A DNA stretch of 64,000 nucleotides from Micromonospora avicenniae (GTDB taxonomy: Bacteria; Actinomycetota; Actinomycetes; Mycobacteriales; Micromonosporaceae), in assembly GCF_900156065.1 (NCBI RefSeq), contig NZ_FTNF01000019.1, positions 35,826-99,825 on the forward strand, given 5' to 3'. Position numbers and translations under genes: made by a program. Positions 54,688 through 62,328 of this stretch are shown one piece after another (within the stretch, counting starts at the first letter, position 1; every line of letters starts with the position of its first letter). The notes under the pieces are model-generated. The model saw only the letters and a program-made list of their open reading frames with translations, searched no databases and was not told the origin of the DNA.

Positions 54688-56133
54688 ATGGGAAATGACG
54701 ACAGCGGCGTCCGGTCCACGAGGCCCACCCGCCGCACCCTCCTGTCCGCCGCCACCGCCGCCACCGCCGCAGCCGTGGCCGTACCCGCGTTCATCGAGCC
54801 GGCCGCCGCCTCCGGCGACGGCAAGACGCCCGGCCCCGGCCAACCGGCGCGGCCGCAGTCGCCGGACCGCGAGCTGCGTGACCTGCTCCGGGCCGTCGAC
54901 CAGCGCCGGATCGAGGCGATCGTCCGCCGGCTGGCCGCGTTCGGCACCCGGCACACCCTCTCGGCGCAGGACGACCCCGAGCGCGGCATCGGCGCGGCCC
55001 GGGACTGGATCTACGACCAGATGCGGGAGTACGCCGCCGCCTCCGGCGGCCGGATGACCGTCGAACTCCAGTCGTACATCCAGCAGCCGGCGTCCCGGAT
55101 CCCGGCGCCCACCCGGATCACCAACGTGGTGGCGACCCTGCGCGGGGAGACGTCGCCGAACCGGACGTACGTGGTGACCGGCCACTACGACTCCCGGGCC
55201 ACGAACGTGATGGACGCGGTGAGTGACGCCCCGGGCGCGGACGACGACGCGTCCGGCGTGGCGGTGGTCATGGAGCTGGCCCGGTTGATGGCCACCCGCC
55301 GCACGGCGGCGACCATCGTCTTCGCGGCGGTGGCCGCCGAGGAGCAGGGCCTCTACGGCTCCGCCCACCTGGCCCAACAGCTCAAGGCCGCCGGCGCCGA
55401 CATCCAGGGCATGTTCAGCAACGACATCGTGGGCAGCAGCACGGCCGACGACGGCACCCGCGACCCGCGCGTCGTACGGCTGTTCGCCGAGGGCGTGCCG
55501 ACCGCGGAGACCCCCGGGGAGGCGAACACCCGAAGGTCGGTCGGCGGGGAGAACGACTCACCGTCGCGGCAGCTGGCCCGCTTCGTCAAGGACGTCGCCG
55601 ACAACGGCGCGACCGGCATGGACGTCCGGGTGATCTACCGCCGCGACCGCTACCTGCGGGGCAGCGACCACATCTCGTTCCTCGAGCAGGGCTGGCCGGC
55701 GGGCCGGTTCACCGAGCCGCACGAGGACTTCGCCCACCAGCACCAGGACGTGCGGACGGTGGACGGCAAGCAGTACGGCGACCTGCCGGAGTTCTGCGAC
55801 TTCGGCTACATCACCCGGGTGGCCCGGGTGAACGGCGCGGTGCTCTGGTCGCTCGCGCAGGCGCCCGGCACCCCGAAGGGGGCGATCATCGTCACCACCG
55901 ACCTGACCAACAACACCACGCTGCGCTGGCAGCGCGGCACCGAGCCCGAGCTGGCCGGCTACGAGGTGCTCTGGCGCGAGACCACGGCCGCGGAGTGGCA
56001 GAAGGTGATCCCGGTCGGCGACGTCACGCAGGTCACGATCGATCTGTCCAAGGACAACGTCTTCTTCGGCGTACGGGCGGTGGGCCGTTCCGGCCTGCGC
56101 AGCCCGGTGGCCTTCCCCCGCCCGGGCAGCTGA
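54688..56133 (+). CDS. M28 family aminopeptidase, Tat-exported
   Basis: 481 aa. A twin-arginine-type signal (RPTRRTLLSAATAATAAAVAVPAF) is followed by an Ala/Gly/Pro linker. The dizinc peptidase domain has VVTGHYDSRAT, PGADDDASGVAVVMELARLM and VAAEEQGLYGS, i.e. the His, bridging Asp, catalytic Glu and next ligand of M28. The last 90 residues (TTLRWQRGTEPELAGYEVLWRET) look like a fibronectin type III domain, likely for substrate or wall binding. It is secreted folded and removes N-terminal amino acids from peptides. GGGTAG at 54598-54603 has no good -35, so its promoter is unclear. Confidence 0.93.
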   Translation: MGNDDSGVRSTRPTRRTLLSAATAATAAAVAVPAFIEPAAASGDGKTPGPGQPARPQSPDRELRDLLRAVDQRRIEAIVRRLAAFGTRHTLSAQDDPERGIGAARDWIYDQMREYAAASGGRMTVELQSYIQQPASRIPAPTRITNVVATLRGETSPNRTYVVTGHYDSRATNVMDAVSDAPGADDDASGVAVVMELARLMATRRTAATIVFAAVAAEEQGLYGSAHLAQQLKAAGADIQGMFSNDIVGSSTADDGTRDPRVVRLFAEGVPTAETPGEANTRRSVGGENDSPSRQLARFVKDVADNGATGMDVRVIYRRDRYLRGSDHISFLEQGWPAGRFTEPHEDFAHQHQDVRTVDGKQYGDLPEFCDFGYITRVARVNGAVLWSLAQAPGTPKGAIIVTTDLTNNTTLRWQRGTEPELAGYEVLWRETTAAEWQKVIPVGDVTQVTIDLSKDNVFFGVRAVGRSGLRSPVAFPRPGS

Positions 56134-56145
56134 GGCGGCCCGCCG

Positions 56146-56184
56146 GTGAGCCGGCCTCACCCCTTCCGGGTGGGGCCGGCTCAC
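56146..56184 (+). terminator. terminator of the M28 peptidase gene
   Basis: Long stem beginning GTGAGCCGGCC (56146-) pairing with 56168-56184, one mismatch in 17 bp, short loop of about 5 nt, 12 nt after the stop. Confidence 0.75.
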
Positions 56185-56224
56185 CCGGGCCCGTGCGACG
56201 GTCGCCGCGGAAGGAGGCAGTGTG

Positions 56225-56386
56225 ATGAGCATGCCGATGTCCAACGACCAGCGGCAGCCGATCTACCTGCGGCAGAGCGGGCGTAAGCAGCTCACGGCGC
56301 GGCAGCGGCGGCGGGTCGAGCAGAAGCAGGGCCGCATCGAACGCCTGGGCGGTCAGGCGAAGGAGACACGCGGTCCCGGCCGCTGA
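56225..56386 (+). CDS. small basic protein, 53 aa
   Basis: ATG 56225 preceded by AAGGAGG 8 nt upstream. The protein begins MSMPMSNDQRQPIYLRQSG and continues RKQLTARQRRRVEQKQGRIERL, ending GPGR. It is highly positively charged and helical in the middle, so nucleic-acid or ribosome binding is conceivable. Similar tiny proteins occur in actinobacterial genomes, but I cannot name the family. It stands between the peptidase terminator and a convergent GNAT gene. Confidence 0.7.
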   Translation: MSMPMSNDQRQPIYLRQSGRKQLTARQRRRVEQKQGRIERLGGQAKETRGPGR

Positions 56387-56486
56387 GCCGGGCGGCGCGT
56401 ACGGCCCGGCCGGGCGAGCAGGCGCCGGCCGGGTCCCGGTCGGCGCGGCACCGGCCGGCGCCGGCGAAGCCGCTTACGGTGACGGC

Positions 56487-57008
56487 TCAGGGCTTCGCGG
56501 TCATCGCCCAGCGCTCGTGGTCACGCCACGCCCCGCCGACGAACAGGTAATCCGGCGAGAACCCCTCCAACCGGAAGCCGAGTCCACGGGCCAGCCGCTT
56601 GGACGGCTCGTTGCCCGGCTGGATGTTCGCTTCGAGCCGGTGCAGGCCGAGCACCGTGAACGCGTGCTCGATCACCAGCCGGACACCGGCCGACGCGTGC
56701 CCCGTGCCGCTGTACGGCAGAAACGCGGCGTAGCCCAGGTAGCCGCCGCGCAGCGCGCCCAACACGATGCCGCTGATGTTCGCGTACCCGGCGATCGCGC
56801 CACTTTCCCGGTCACAGATCAGGTACCCGTCGTTCTCCCGCCGGCGGTTCTTACGCAGGTACGCCGCGTACTCCTCGGGCGTGTCCGGGGCGGCGAGCCA
56901 GGGCTGGTGCAACTCGCGGCTGCGCCGGGCCGCGGCGATGAACTCGTCCTCGTCGGCGGGTCGCGGGCGGCGGATGCCGACACGTTCGTCGGTACGCAGA
57001 TATCTCAC
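56487..57008 (-). CDS. GNAT family N-acetyltransferase (RimJ-like)
   Basis: 173 aa. Acetyl-CoA motif region LGYAAFLPYSGTGHASAGVRLVIEHAFTVLGLHRLEANIQPGNEPSKRLARGLGFRLEGFSPDYLFVGGAWRDHERWAMT is characteristic of RimJ/RimL, which acetylate ribosomal protein N-termini, or of related small-molecule enzymes. The G-T-G-H-A variation of the usual R-G-x-G-x-A loop (PYSGTGHAS) is a small oddity seen in this subgroup. The start is ATG 57008. It is a single gene convergent with the 53-aa gene. Confidence 0.9.
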   Translation of the reverse strand: MRYLRTDERVGIRRPRPADEDEFIAAARRSRELHQPWLAAPDTPEEYAAYLRKNRRRENDGYLICDRESGAIAGYANISGIVLGALRGGYLGYAAFLPYSGTGHASAGVRLVIEHAFTVLGLHRLEANIQPGNEPSKRLARGLGFRLEGFSPDYLFVGGAWRDHERWAMTAKP

Positions 57009-57171
57009 GGTGGATCACTCTGACGAGCCGCCGCCACGCCGTCCATCGCATTCCACGCCGGTGTGGCCGACGTCTCCGCCGGACGTGGCGGCGTGGGGCC
57101 GGGCGGCACCCGACCGACCGGGTCCGGGGTACGCGATCCGCCCGTCGCCGACGACAACCGAGCGGTACGGA

Positions 57172-57465
57172 TCACATGGGACCGGGATGTGGCTGGTCGA
57201 GCGGCATGGGCACCTGCAGGAACGTCAGTCCGCGCAGGTCGAGCCGGGCCCAGTTGGGCGAGCGGACGAACCGGAGCATCACCTGGGCGCAGCTCGGGCA
57301 GCGCCCGATCAGCCCGGGCGCGTGACTGTAGACGCGCATGGTGCCCATCGGGCCGACCATTCCGCAGTTCTCGCACCGCCCCGTGGCCCCGCTCAGATCG
57401 ACGGCGAACAGCTCGCGCAGCGGCCCGTCCATCATGTTGCCGTCCAGGTAGGACATGTCGGTCAT
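57172..57465 (-). CDS. DUF6510 family zinc-ribbon protein
   Basis: 97 aa. Two CxxC knuckles, C31-x2-C34 (CENC) and C56-x2-C59 (CPSC), predict one bound zinc. N-terminus SYLDGNMMDGPLRELFAVD and C-terminus RLDLRGLTFLQVP are the family's typical ends. ATG 57465 has GAGGAG 7 nt upstream. It closes the sulfite-oxidase-like/flavin reductase operon (17 nt behind the reductase), an arrangement conserved in actinobacteria as I recall; its role there is unknown. Confidence 0.85.
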   Translation of the reverse strand: MTDMSYLDGNMMDGPLRELFAVDLSGATGRCENCGMVGPMGTMRVYSHAPGLIGRCPSCAQVMLRFVRSPNWARLDLRGLTFLQVPMPLDQPHPGPM

Positions 57466-57482
57466 CGGTGTCTCCTCGCCGG

Positions 57483-58262
57483 TCAGCCGGTCGGCCCGAA
57501 CCGTTCGGTCTTCACACGCCGCGTCTGGTGCCCCAACCCGACGAGCAGGTCGGCGACGGTCTCCACGAACCCGGTCGGGCCACAGACGTAGTTCACCGGT
57601 TCCAGGCCGGGCGGCCATCCGTGATTGTTGACGTCGGCCAGCCCGATGCGGTGCGGGTCGCCCCGCCACCCGTCCGGCGCCCTGCGGGTGTACACGTACG
57701 CCACGTCCAGTCCGAGGTCGTCGCGGCCGCGCCGGCGCAGCTCGTCGGCGTAGATGACGTCGTCCGGCGTGCGTACCGAGTAGAGCAACCGGAACGGCAC
57801 CCGGCTGCCGGCCGCCCGGCGGGCCCGCAGCATCGCCATCAGCGGCACGATCCCCGAGCCGCCGCCGACCAGCAGGACGGGCGCGGTCTCCTCCGGGCGC
57901 CACACGAACCAGCCGCCGACCGGCCCGCGTACCTCCACCGGGTCGCCCTCGCCGTAGACGTCGATGAGGTACGGCGACACTTCGCCGTCGGGCACCCGCT
58001 GCACGGTCAGCTCGATGCGCGGCCCGCCCGGGCCGTCCACCACCGGTCCTGCGATCGAGTATGAGCGGGCGGCCTGATACCCGTCGGGAGCGGTGAGCCG
58101 GACGTCGAGGTGCTGGCCCGGCAGGTGCCCCGGCCAGCCGGGCACCTCGAGCACAATGGTGTGCGCGGTCGGGGTCTCCACCCGGCGTTCGACCAGCCGG
58201 GCGACCTGCCAGGTCAGTGGAGCGCGTGCCGGTGGGCGCACCGCGGCGGCGCGCTCAGTCAC
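57483..58262 (-). CDS. ferredoxin-NADP reductase-like FAD oxidoreductase
   Basis: 259 aa. FAD-binding barrel with RSYSIAGP (R-x-Y-S) at about 68-75 and HLPGQHLDVRLTAPDG; NAD(P)-binding half with VLLVGGGSGIVPLMAMLRAR (GGGxGxxP) and the C-terminal VNYVCGPTGFVETVADLLVGLG (CGP). No [2Fe-2S] domain is attached, so electrons go to or from a separate partner, most plausibly the sulfite-oxidase-like protein encoded immediately upstream with an 8-nt overlap. Confidence 0.92.
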   Translation of the reverse strand: MTERAAAVRPPARAPLTWQVARLVERRVETPTAHTIVLEVPGWPGHLPGQHLDVRLTAPDGYQAARSYSIAGPVVDGPGGPRIELTVQRVPDGEVSPYLIDVYGEGDPVEVRGPVGGWFVWRPEETAPVLLVGGGSGIVPLMAMLRARRAAGSRVPFRLLYSVRTPDDVIYADELRRRGRDDLGLDVAYVYTRRAPDGWRGDPHRIGLADVNNHGWPPGLEPVNYVCGPTGFVETVADLLVGLGHQTRRVKTERFGPTG

Positions 58263-58854
58263 CCTGGTACCGCTGTTCGCGCCACGGGTCGCCGTAGTCG
58301 TGGTAACCGGCGGCCTCCCAGAATCCCGGCCGGTCGGCGGTCATCAGCCGCAGACCACGTACCCACTTGGCGGATTTCCAGAAGTAGAGGTGCGGCACCA
58401 GCAGGCGGGCCGGCCCGCCGTGCTCCGCCGGGAGGTCTCCGCCCTCGAAGGTGTGCGCCACCCAGGCCCGTCCGCCGCGCAGGTCGTCGAGCGGAAGGTT
58501 GGTGGTGTAGCCGCCGTAGGAGTGTGCCGTCACGTACGCGGCATTGGTGTCGATGCCGTCGAGCAGCGTGTCCAAAGAGACGCCCTGCCAGGTGGTGCCG
58601 AGCTTGGACCACCGGGTGACGCAGTGGATGTCCACCTCTGGTGTCTCCTGTGGCAGCGCCATCAGCTCAGACCAGGACCAGCGGTACTCGGCGCCGGTCT
58701 CGGTGGTGATGACGAACTCCCAGCTGTCCAACGGCACCTTCGGCGTCGGCCCCGCGGAGAGCACCGGGAAGTCCTCGGTCAGGTACTGCCCTGGAGGTAG
58801 GGCCGGCTCCGACGAGCGGGGCCGGCCCTGGAAGCCTGGCGACACGATTCCCAC
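58255..58854 (-). CDS. sulfite oxidase-like molybdopterin oxidoreductase
   Basis: 199 aa, SUOX/YedY-type Mo-cofactor domain alone. Molybdenum-ligand Cys C78 in VDIHCVTRWSKLGTTWQG; then TTNLPLDDLRGGRAWVAHTFEGGDLPAEHGGPARLLVPHLYFWKSAKWVRGLRL, the cofactor-binding loop. No signal peptide, so it is cytoplasmic unlike MsrP/YedY. GTG 58854 (VGIVSPGFQGRPR) starts the conserved part with AGGTGG upstream; the longer frame to 58962 is Arg/Lys-rich and doubtful. Forms an operon with the flavin reductase and the zinc-ribbon protein: a likely NAD(P)H-driven reductase system with unknown substrate. Confidence 0.9.
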   Translation of the reverse strand: MGIVSPGFQGRPRSSEPALPPGQYLTEDFPVLSAGPTPKVPLDSWEFVITTETGAEYRWSWSELMALPQETPEVDIHCVTRWSKLGTTWQGVSLDTLLDGIDTNAAYVTAHSYGGYTTNLPLDDLRGGRAWVAHTFEGGDLPAEHGGPARLLVPHLYFWKSAKWVRGLRLMTADRPGFWEAAGYHDYGDPWREQRYQGD

Positions 58855-58971
58855 CAGACAGTCGTACCACCTGTGCCGGTCGGCGCGGGACCGTTCCCCC
58901 TTACGGTGTGACGATTTCCGCTTGACCTTGACCGACGGTGGCCCCGCGACCGCACCGGCCACGGTGGTTGG

Positions 58972-59991
58972 TCACCGCCGCTCGACAACGACCTCGCGCT
59001 CCTCCGACTCCTGGGTGCGAGTGGCGCGAAGGCTGGTGATCGTGACGATCGCGAGAACGGCGATGATGACGCCGAGCGAGGCCAGCGTCGGAATCTGCGG
59101 CACGCCTGCCCAGACGCCGTGCGCCCAGTGCAGGCCGAGCTTGACGCCGATGAACGCCAGGATGACCGCCAGGCCGTAGCTGAGGTGCACCAGTCGGCTG
59201 AGCGCGGCGTGCAGCACGAAGTAGAGCGCGCGCAGGCCGAGCAGTGCGAACGCGTTGGTGGCGAAGACCAGGTACGGGTCCTCGGTGATGCCGTAGACGG
59301 CCGGCACCGAATCGACCGCGAAGACCACGTCGGTGGCGAGCACCGCCACCACCACTAGCGCGAACGGCGTGAGCGCGCGCCGTCCGGACTGGCGTACCGT
59401 CATCCGGGTGCCGTGGTAGTCGTCCACGACGGGCATGAACCGCCGCAGCAGCCGGACCGAGCGCATCTTGTTGATGTCCACCTCCTGCTCGTGCCCGGTG
59501 AGGGCGTCGCGCAGCAGCTTCACCGCCGTGGCGATGAGGATGATCGCGAAGAGCAGGAAGGCGAAGTCGAGCGTCTCCAGGGCAGCCGCGCCGAGAGCGA
59601 TGAACACCGCCCGCAGCACCAGGGCGCCGGCGATGCCGTAGAGAAGCACCCGCTGGGCGAGCACGGCGGGCACCGCGAACGCGGCCAGCAGCAGCATGAA
59701 GACGAACAGGTTGTCGACGGAGAGCGACTTCTCCACCAGGTAACCGGTGAGGTACTGCACGCCGAGCTCGGAGTCGTAGCGGTTCCACACCCAGGCGCCG
59801 AAGGCCAGCGGCAGGGCGATGTAGAACGCCGACCAGGCGAATGCCTCGCGGAGGGAGACCTCGTGCGGGCGGCGGGTGACGAGGAAGTCGAGCACCAGCA
59901 GCGCTAGCACGCCACCGATCGTCACCGCCCAGAGAGTGGGGGTGCCGACCGTCGACAGCTCCGCGGCGGACAGGTACGACAGCTCGGACAT
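58972..59991 (-). CDS. TerC/Alx family membrane protein, probable Mn2+ exporter
   Basis: 339 aa with about eight or nine helices. TerC signatures: FLVTRRPHEVSLREAFAWSAFYIALPLAFG, LVEKSLSVDNLFVFMLLLAAFAVP and LATDVVFAVDSVPAVYGITEDPYLVFATNAFALLGLRALYF, with the conserved acidic residues in SVDN and DVVFAVDSVPA. Known relatives (Alx, TerC) move manganese out of the cell. Start ATG 59991 with GAGGAGG 5 nt upstream. The 5' leader carries a yybP-ykoY manganese riboswitch with an overlapping anti-ribosome-site stem, so Mn should turn translation on. Confidence 0.93.
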   Translation of the reverse strand: MSELSYLSAAELSTVGTPTLWAVTIGGVLALLVLDFLVTRRPHEVSLREAFAWSAFYIALPLAFGAWVWNRYDSELGVQYLTGYLVEKSLSVDNLFVFMLLLAAFAVPAVLAQRVLLYGIAGALVLRAVFIALGAAALETLDFAFLLFAIILIATAVKLLRDALTGHEQEVDINKMRSVRLLRRFMPVVDDYHGTRMTVRQSGRRALTPFALVVVAVLATDVVFAVDSVPAVYGITEDPYLVFATNAFALLGLRALYFVLHAALSRLVHLSYGLAVILAFIGVKLGLHWAHGVWAGVPQIPTLASLGVIIAVLAIVTITSLRATRTQESEEREVVVERR

Positions 59992-59995
59992 AGGG

Positions 59996-60024
59996 CCTCC
60001 TCGAACACCGTGCCATGTTCGAGG
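59996..60024 (-). promoter_or_regulatory. ribosome-site sequestering stem (expression platform) of terC
   Basis: On the minus strand, CCTCGAACA (60016-60024) can pair perfectly with TGTTCGAGG (59999-60007) over a 8-nt loop. The 3' arm takes part of the GAGGAGG ribosome site (59996-60002). The CCTCG is also the 3' strand of riboswitch helix P1, so the two pairings exclude each other. Confidence 0.7.
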
Positions 60025-60115
60025 TCTCCTTCACCCACTTCCGTGGGCAACCACCCGAGGCGCGCCTGGCACGCCGTACTGACCGGAATGGTTCGTGGGA
60101 AGTACTCCCCTCGCG
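60017..60115 (-). ncRNA. yybP-ykoY manganese riboswitch
   Basis: Minus-strand leader of terC. It starts CGCGAGGGGAGTA and ends GAAGGAGACCTCGAAC; GAGG/CCTC close helix P1 as in the known family (AAAGGGGAGUAG...AAGACCUUU). The internal GTCAGTACG and CTCGGG...TTGCCC pieces also match the conserved cross-shape. Known members bind Mn2+ and control exporters. TAACCT at 60121-60126 could be the -10 box, 6 nt before the aptamer. Confidence 0.85.
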
Positions 60116-60270
60116 GGTCAAGGTTAGGTCAGGCACCGGCCTCACGCCAGCCGGGGGCGTTGTCGCGTGTCGATGGTTGCCCAGGTCAACCGCATTCCGG
60201 CGCCGGGTTTCCGGCCGGCCGGGGATCGACGCGCGGAGATATCGGTCGGTCTCACTCGTCCGGCGCCAGC

Positions 60271-60687
60271 TCAGAGACCGCTACGCCGCAGCGTGGCCCC
60301 GGGCGCCATGGCCGGCTCCACCATCTCCCGGTAGTCCCGCGGCAGCTGGGTCATCACGTCGTCGAACTCGCCTCCGGTGATCGCCTCGCGCAGCGTCGTC
60401 AGGACCGCCCGCACGGCGTCGCGAGCCGCGGCCTCCTCGACATCGGCACGGAGCGCTACCCGGGCGATGAACTCGGCCGCCCCGAACCGGTCGGCCGCCT
60501 CGATGCGTGGACTCGGCTTCAGCACCAGCTGCAACGGCTTGGGAAGTTGGACCGCGAGGTCCAACACCTCACCCCCGGTCAGCCGCTCGGCAAGCGTCTC
60601 CAGGGTGGCCGAGGTCAGGGCGACGGCACGCTCGGAGGACGCCTTCGTCCGATGTGCCACCTGGTCGATGAAGGTGTCGTAGTTCAT
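60271..60687 (-). CDS. DUF2267 domain protein
   Basis: 138 aa from ATG 60687 with GAGGAG 7 nt upstream. The protein is one DUF2267 module: MNYDTFIDQVAHRTKASSERAVALTSATLETLAERLTGGEVLDLAVQLPKPLQ and a second, related half VEEAAARDAVRAVLTTLREAITGGEFDDVMTQLPRDYREM. All-helical and soluble; function unknown, though the family is often stress-induced. A perfect SigF-type promoter lies 36 nt upstream. Together with the gene at 50220 this is one of two DUF2267 proteins in the window. An in-frame extension to 61065 is unsupported. Confidence 0.9.
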   Translation of the reverse strand: MNYDTFIDQVAHRTKASSERAVALTSATLETLAERLTGGEVLDLAVQLPKPLQLVLKPSPRIEAADRFGAAEFIARVALRADVEEAAARDAVRAVLTTLREAITGGEFDDVMTQLPRDYREMVEPAMAPGATLRRSGL

Positions 60688-60722
60688 CGCGTGCTCCTCG
60701 CCGGCTACGTCGAGGCCTCCGC

Positions 60723-60747
60723 GTACCCCCTGACCGGTTCGGGAAAC
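60723..60747 (-). promoter_or_regulatory. SigF-type promoter of the DUF2267 gene
   Basis: Minus strand: GTTT (60744-60747), 15 nt, GGGTAC (60723-60728), 36 nt before the ATG. Full match to the SigB/SigF consensus. Confidence 0.7.
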
Positions 60748-60947
60748 GACGCGGGACCGCTCCCGGGCCGGCGGGGTCGTCGACCTGCTCGCCGGTTCGC
60801 CGCTCGTCCGCGTTCCGGCCGATCCGGACGGACAGGACTTCCGCCCTCCCCCGCTCGGCGATTTTCCGGCTCCAGCGGCGTGACGGCCCGGCAGGCGGGT
60901 AACCGCCGCCGGTCGTGACCGGATCGATGCCCGGAGGAGCCGACGCC

Positions 60948-61217
60948 ATGGCGAGTTACGCCGACGTCCTGCAGTACCTGTCGAGCCTGGACTACCCGGC
61001 CGAGAAGGACGACGTGATTCGGGAGGCCGAACGGGAAGGAGCGCCGCCGGACGTGCTGAAGGCACTGCGGGCGCTACCGCCGGTGGACTACGCCAACGGC
61101 AACGAGGTGGCTCGTTCCGCCGGAATCGAGGCCGCGCCCGAACTCAGCGCGTCGCAGCGAGCGGCGCAGGCCCGCGACCGGCACCCGCGCGTCTCGCAGC
61201 ACTTGCGCGGTATCTGA
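60948..61217 (+). CDS. DUF2795 domain protein
   Basis: 89 aa. ATG 60948 with GGAGGAG 9 nt upstream. N-terminal half ASYADVLQYLSSLDYPAEKDDVIREAEREGAPPDVLKALRALPPVDYANGNEVARSAG is the DUF2795 fold (short helical repeat, VLxxLPxxxYxxxxEV). The C-terminal tail is Gln/Arg-rich. Small, soluble, function unknown. Divergent from the DUF2267 gene; GGGTAA at 60898-60903 lacks a good -35. Confidence 0.9.
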   Translation: MASYADVLQYLSSLDYPAEKDDVIREAEREGAPPDVLKALRALPPVDYANGNEVARSAGIEAAPELSASQRAAQARDRHPRVSQHLRGI

Positions 61218-61357
61218 GCGGACGCCGCCTCGTGCCCGTCGAACGGCGGGTACGGGGCGGCGGTGGACGACCGGACGGTGGAGTTCCTCGTACGAGGCCG
61301 GCCGTCCGGTCCAGCGCATGCGGCAGGAGCCGGTCGTCATTCGCCTTGGAACAGGCG

Positions 61358-61392
61358 GGCGCCCCGGGTCACGAACCGCGACCTGGGGCGCC
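61358..61392 (+). terminator. probable terminator downstream of the DUF2795 gene
   Basis: 13-bp stem with one G-U (61358-61370 with 61380-61392), 9-nt loop. It lies 141 nt past the stop, so assignment to this gene is tentative. The remaining DNA from 61218 to 61556 shows no gene. Confidence 0.5.
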
Positions 61393-61556
61393 ACACAGAA
61401 CCTGCCCAGGTAGCCGCGTGGCCCGAACCGGGCCGCAGCCACCACGCAGTCCCTACGCCCGAACCGGGCAAGGCAGGACCGCCTCGATCATCATACAGTT
61501 CGCATCGTCCGAACGGTCGATAACGCTGAGACTGTGGGCCAGCCCACGTCACCGTT

Positions 61557-62213
61557 TCAGCTCATTACCTCCGCGTAACGCTTCTCCAGGTCGACCCGCG
61601 CCAGCGCACCCACCAGCCAGGCGAGCCGTTCCGACTCGCCGCCACCGGCGAGTCCGGCCAGGTCACCCGCGGAACGGCCGAGCCCGAGCCGGCGCGCCGC
61701 GGCCAACGCCCGCCGGTCAGCCACCGGCGCCACCTCACGCCAGAGCGCCTGCGCCTCCCGCAGGAACAACTCGACCACCTCGCCATCTACCCCGGGCAGT
61801 TCCGTGAGCAGCTTCCGCTCCTGGCTCGGGTCGTACTGCGCCTTGGCGCGCAGCCGGCGCAGATCACCCCGGTACCGGTCGACGACGGTACGCGCGAGAT
61901 CGCCCAACGTGCTGGCGAGAGCGTCGACGTCACCGCGCTGACCGGCCTCACGCAGCACCCCCACCCGGTCCTCGTGCAGCGAGCGGGCCAGCCGGGCGGC
62001 ACTGTCCCAACCGGCCGCCCGCAACGCCTGTGCGCTCTCCACCGCGCGCCGGAAGTCGCCCCGCCGGGACAGCAGCACCGACAGGTAGAGCAGTTGGAAG
62101 AGGCTTGACGGGTTGTTGGTTACCTGGAAGCCGTACTGTTCGGCGAACCCGCGCCCGCTGCCGGCGAGCCGGCGCACCAGGCGCTTCTTGTCCTCGATGC
62201 TGGAGATCGGCAT
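61557..62213 (-). CDS. endonuclease III-like HhH-type protein
   Basis: 218 aa. N-terminal RLVRRLAGSGRGFAEQYGFQVTNNPSSLFQLLYLSVLLSRRGDFRRAVESAQAL resembles the first helices of HhH-GPD DNA glycosylases. The segment KLLTELPGVDGEVVELFLREAQALW sits where the HhH element (LTxLPGIGxxxA) is. No iron-sulfur Cys cluster and no obvious catalytic Lys/Asp pair, so glycosylase activity is uncertain. Such short HhH proteins are common in actinobacteria and annotated as endonucleases. The start ATG 62213 is followed directly by the homologous part. Confidence 0.7.
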   Translation of the reverse strand: MPISSIEDKKRLVRRLAGSGRGFAEQYGFQVTNNPSSLFQLLYLSVLLSRRGDFRRAVESAQALRAAGWDSAARLARSLHEDRVGVLREAGQRGDVDALASTLGDLARTVVDRYRGDLRRLRAKAQYDPSQERKLLTELPGVDGEVVELFLREAQALWREVAPVADRRALAAARRLGLGRSAGDLAGLAGGGESERLAWLVGALARVDLEKRYAEVMS

Positions 62214-62328
62214 GGATGCGACTACCCGCGCCGCCGCCGGTCACACTCGGCCGGCGACGGCGCGGAACGGACTCCGATCGGGTCGAACCGGGCGACGGCG
62301 ATCCCACCGGGACCACCGCGACGCCGGG

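Noticed and set aside
61421..61469. Two copies of GCCCGAACCGGGC that look like tRNA T-arms
   Set aside because: The loop lacks the T-psi-C consensus (TTCRANY), and no anticodon or acceptor arms are near; they are plain short hairpins.
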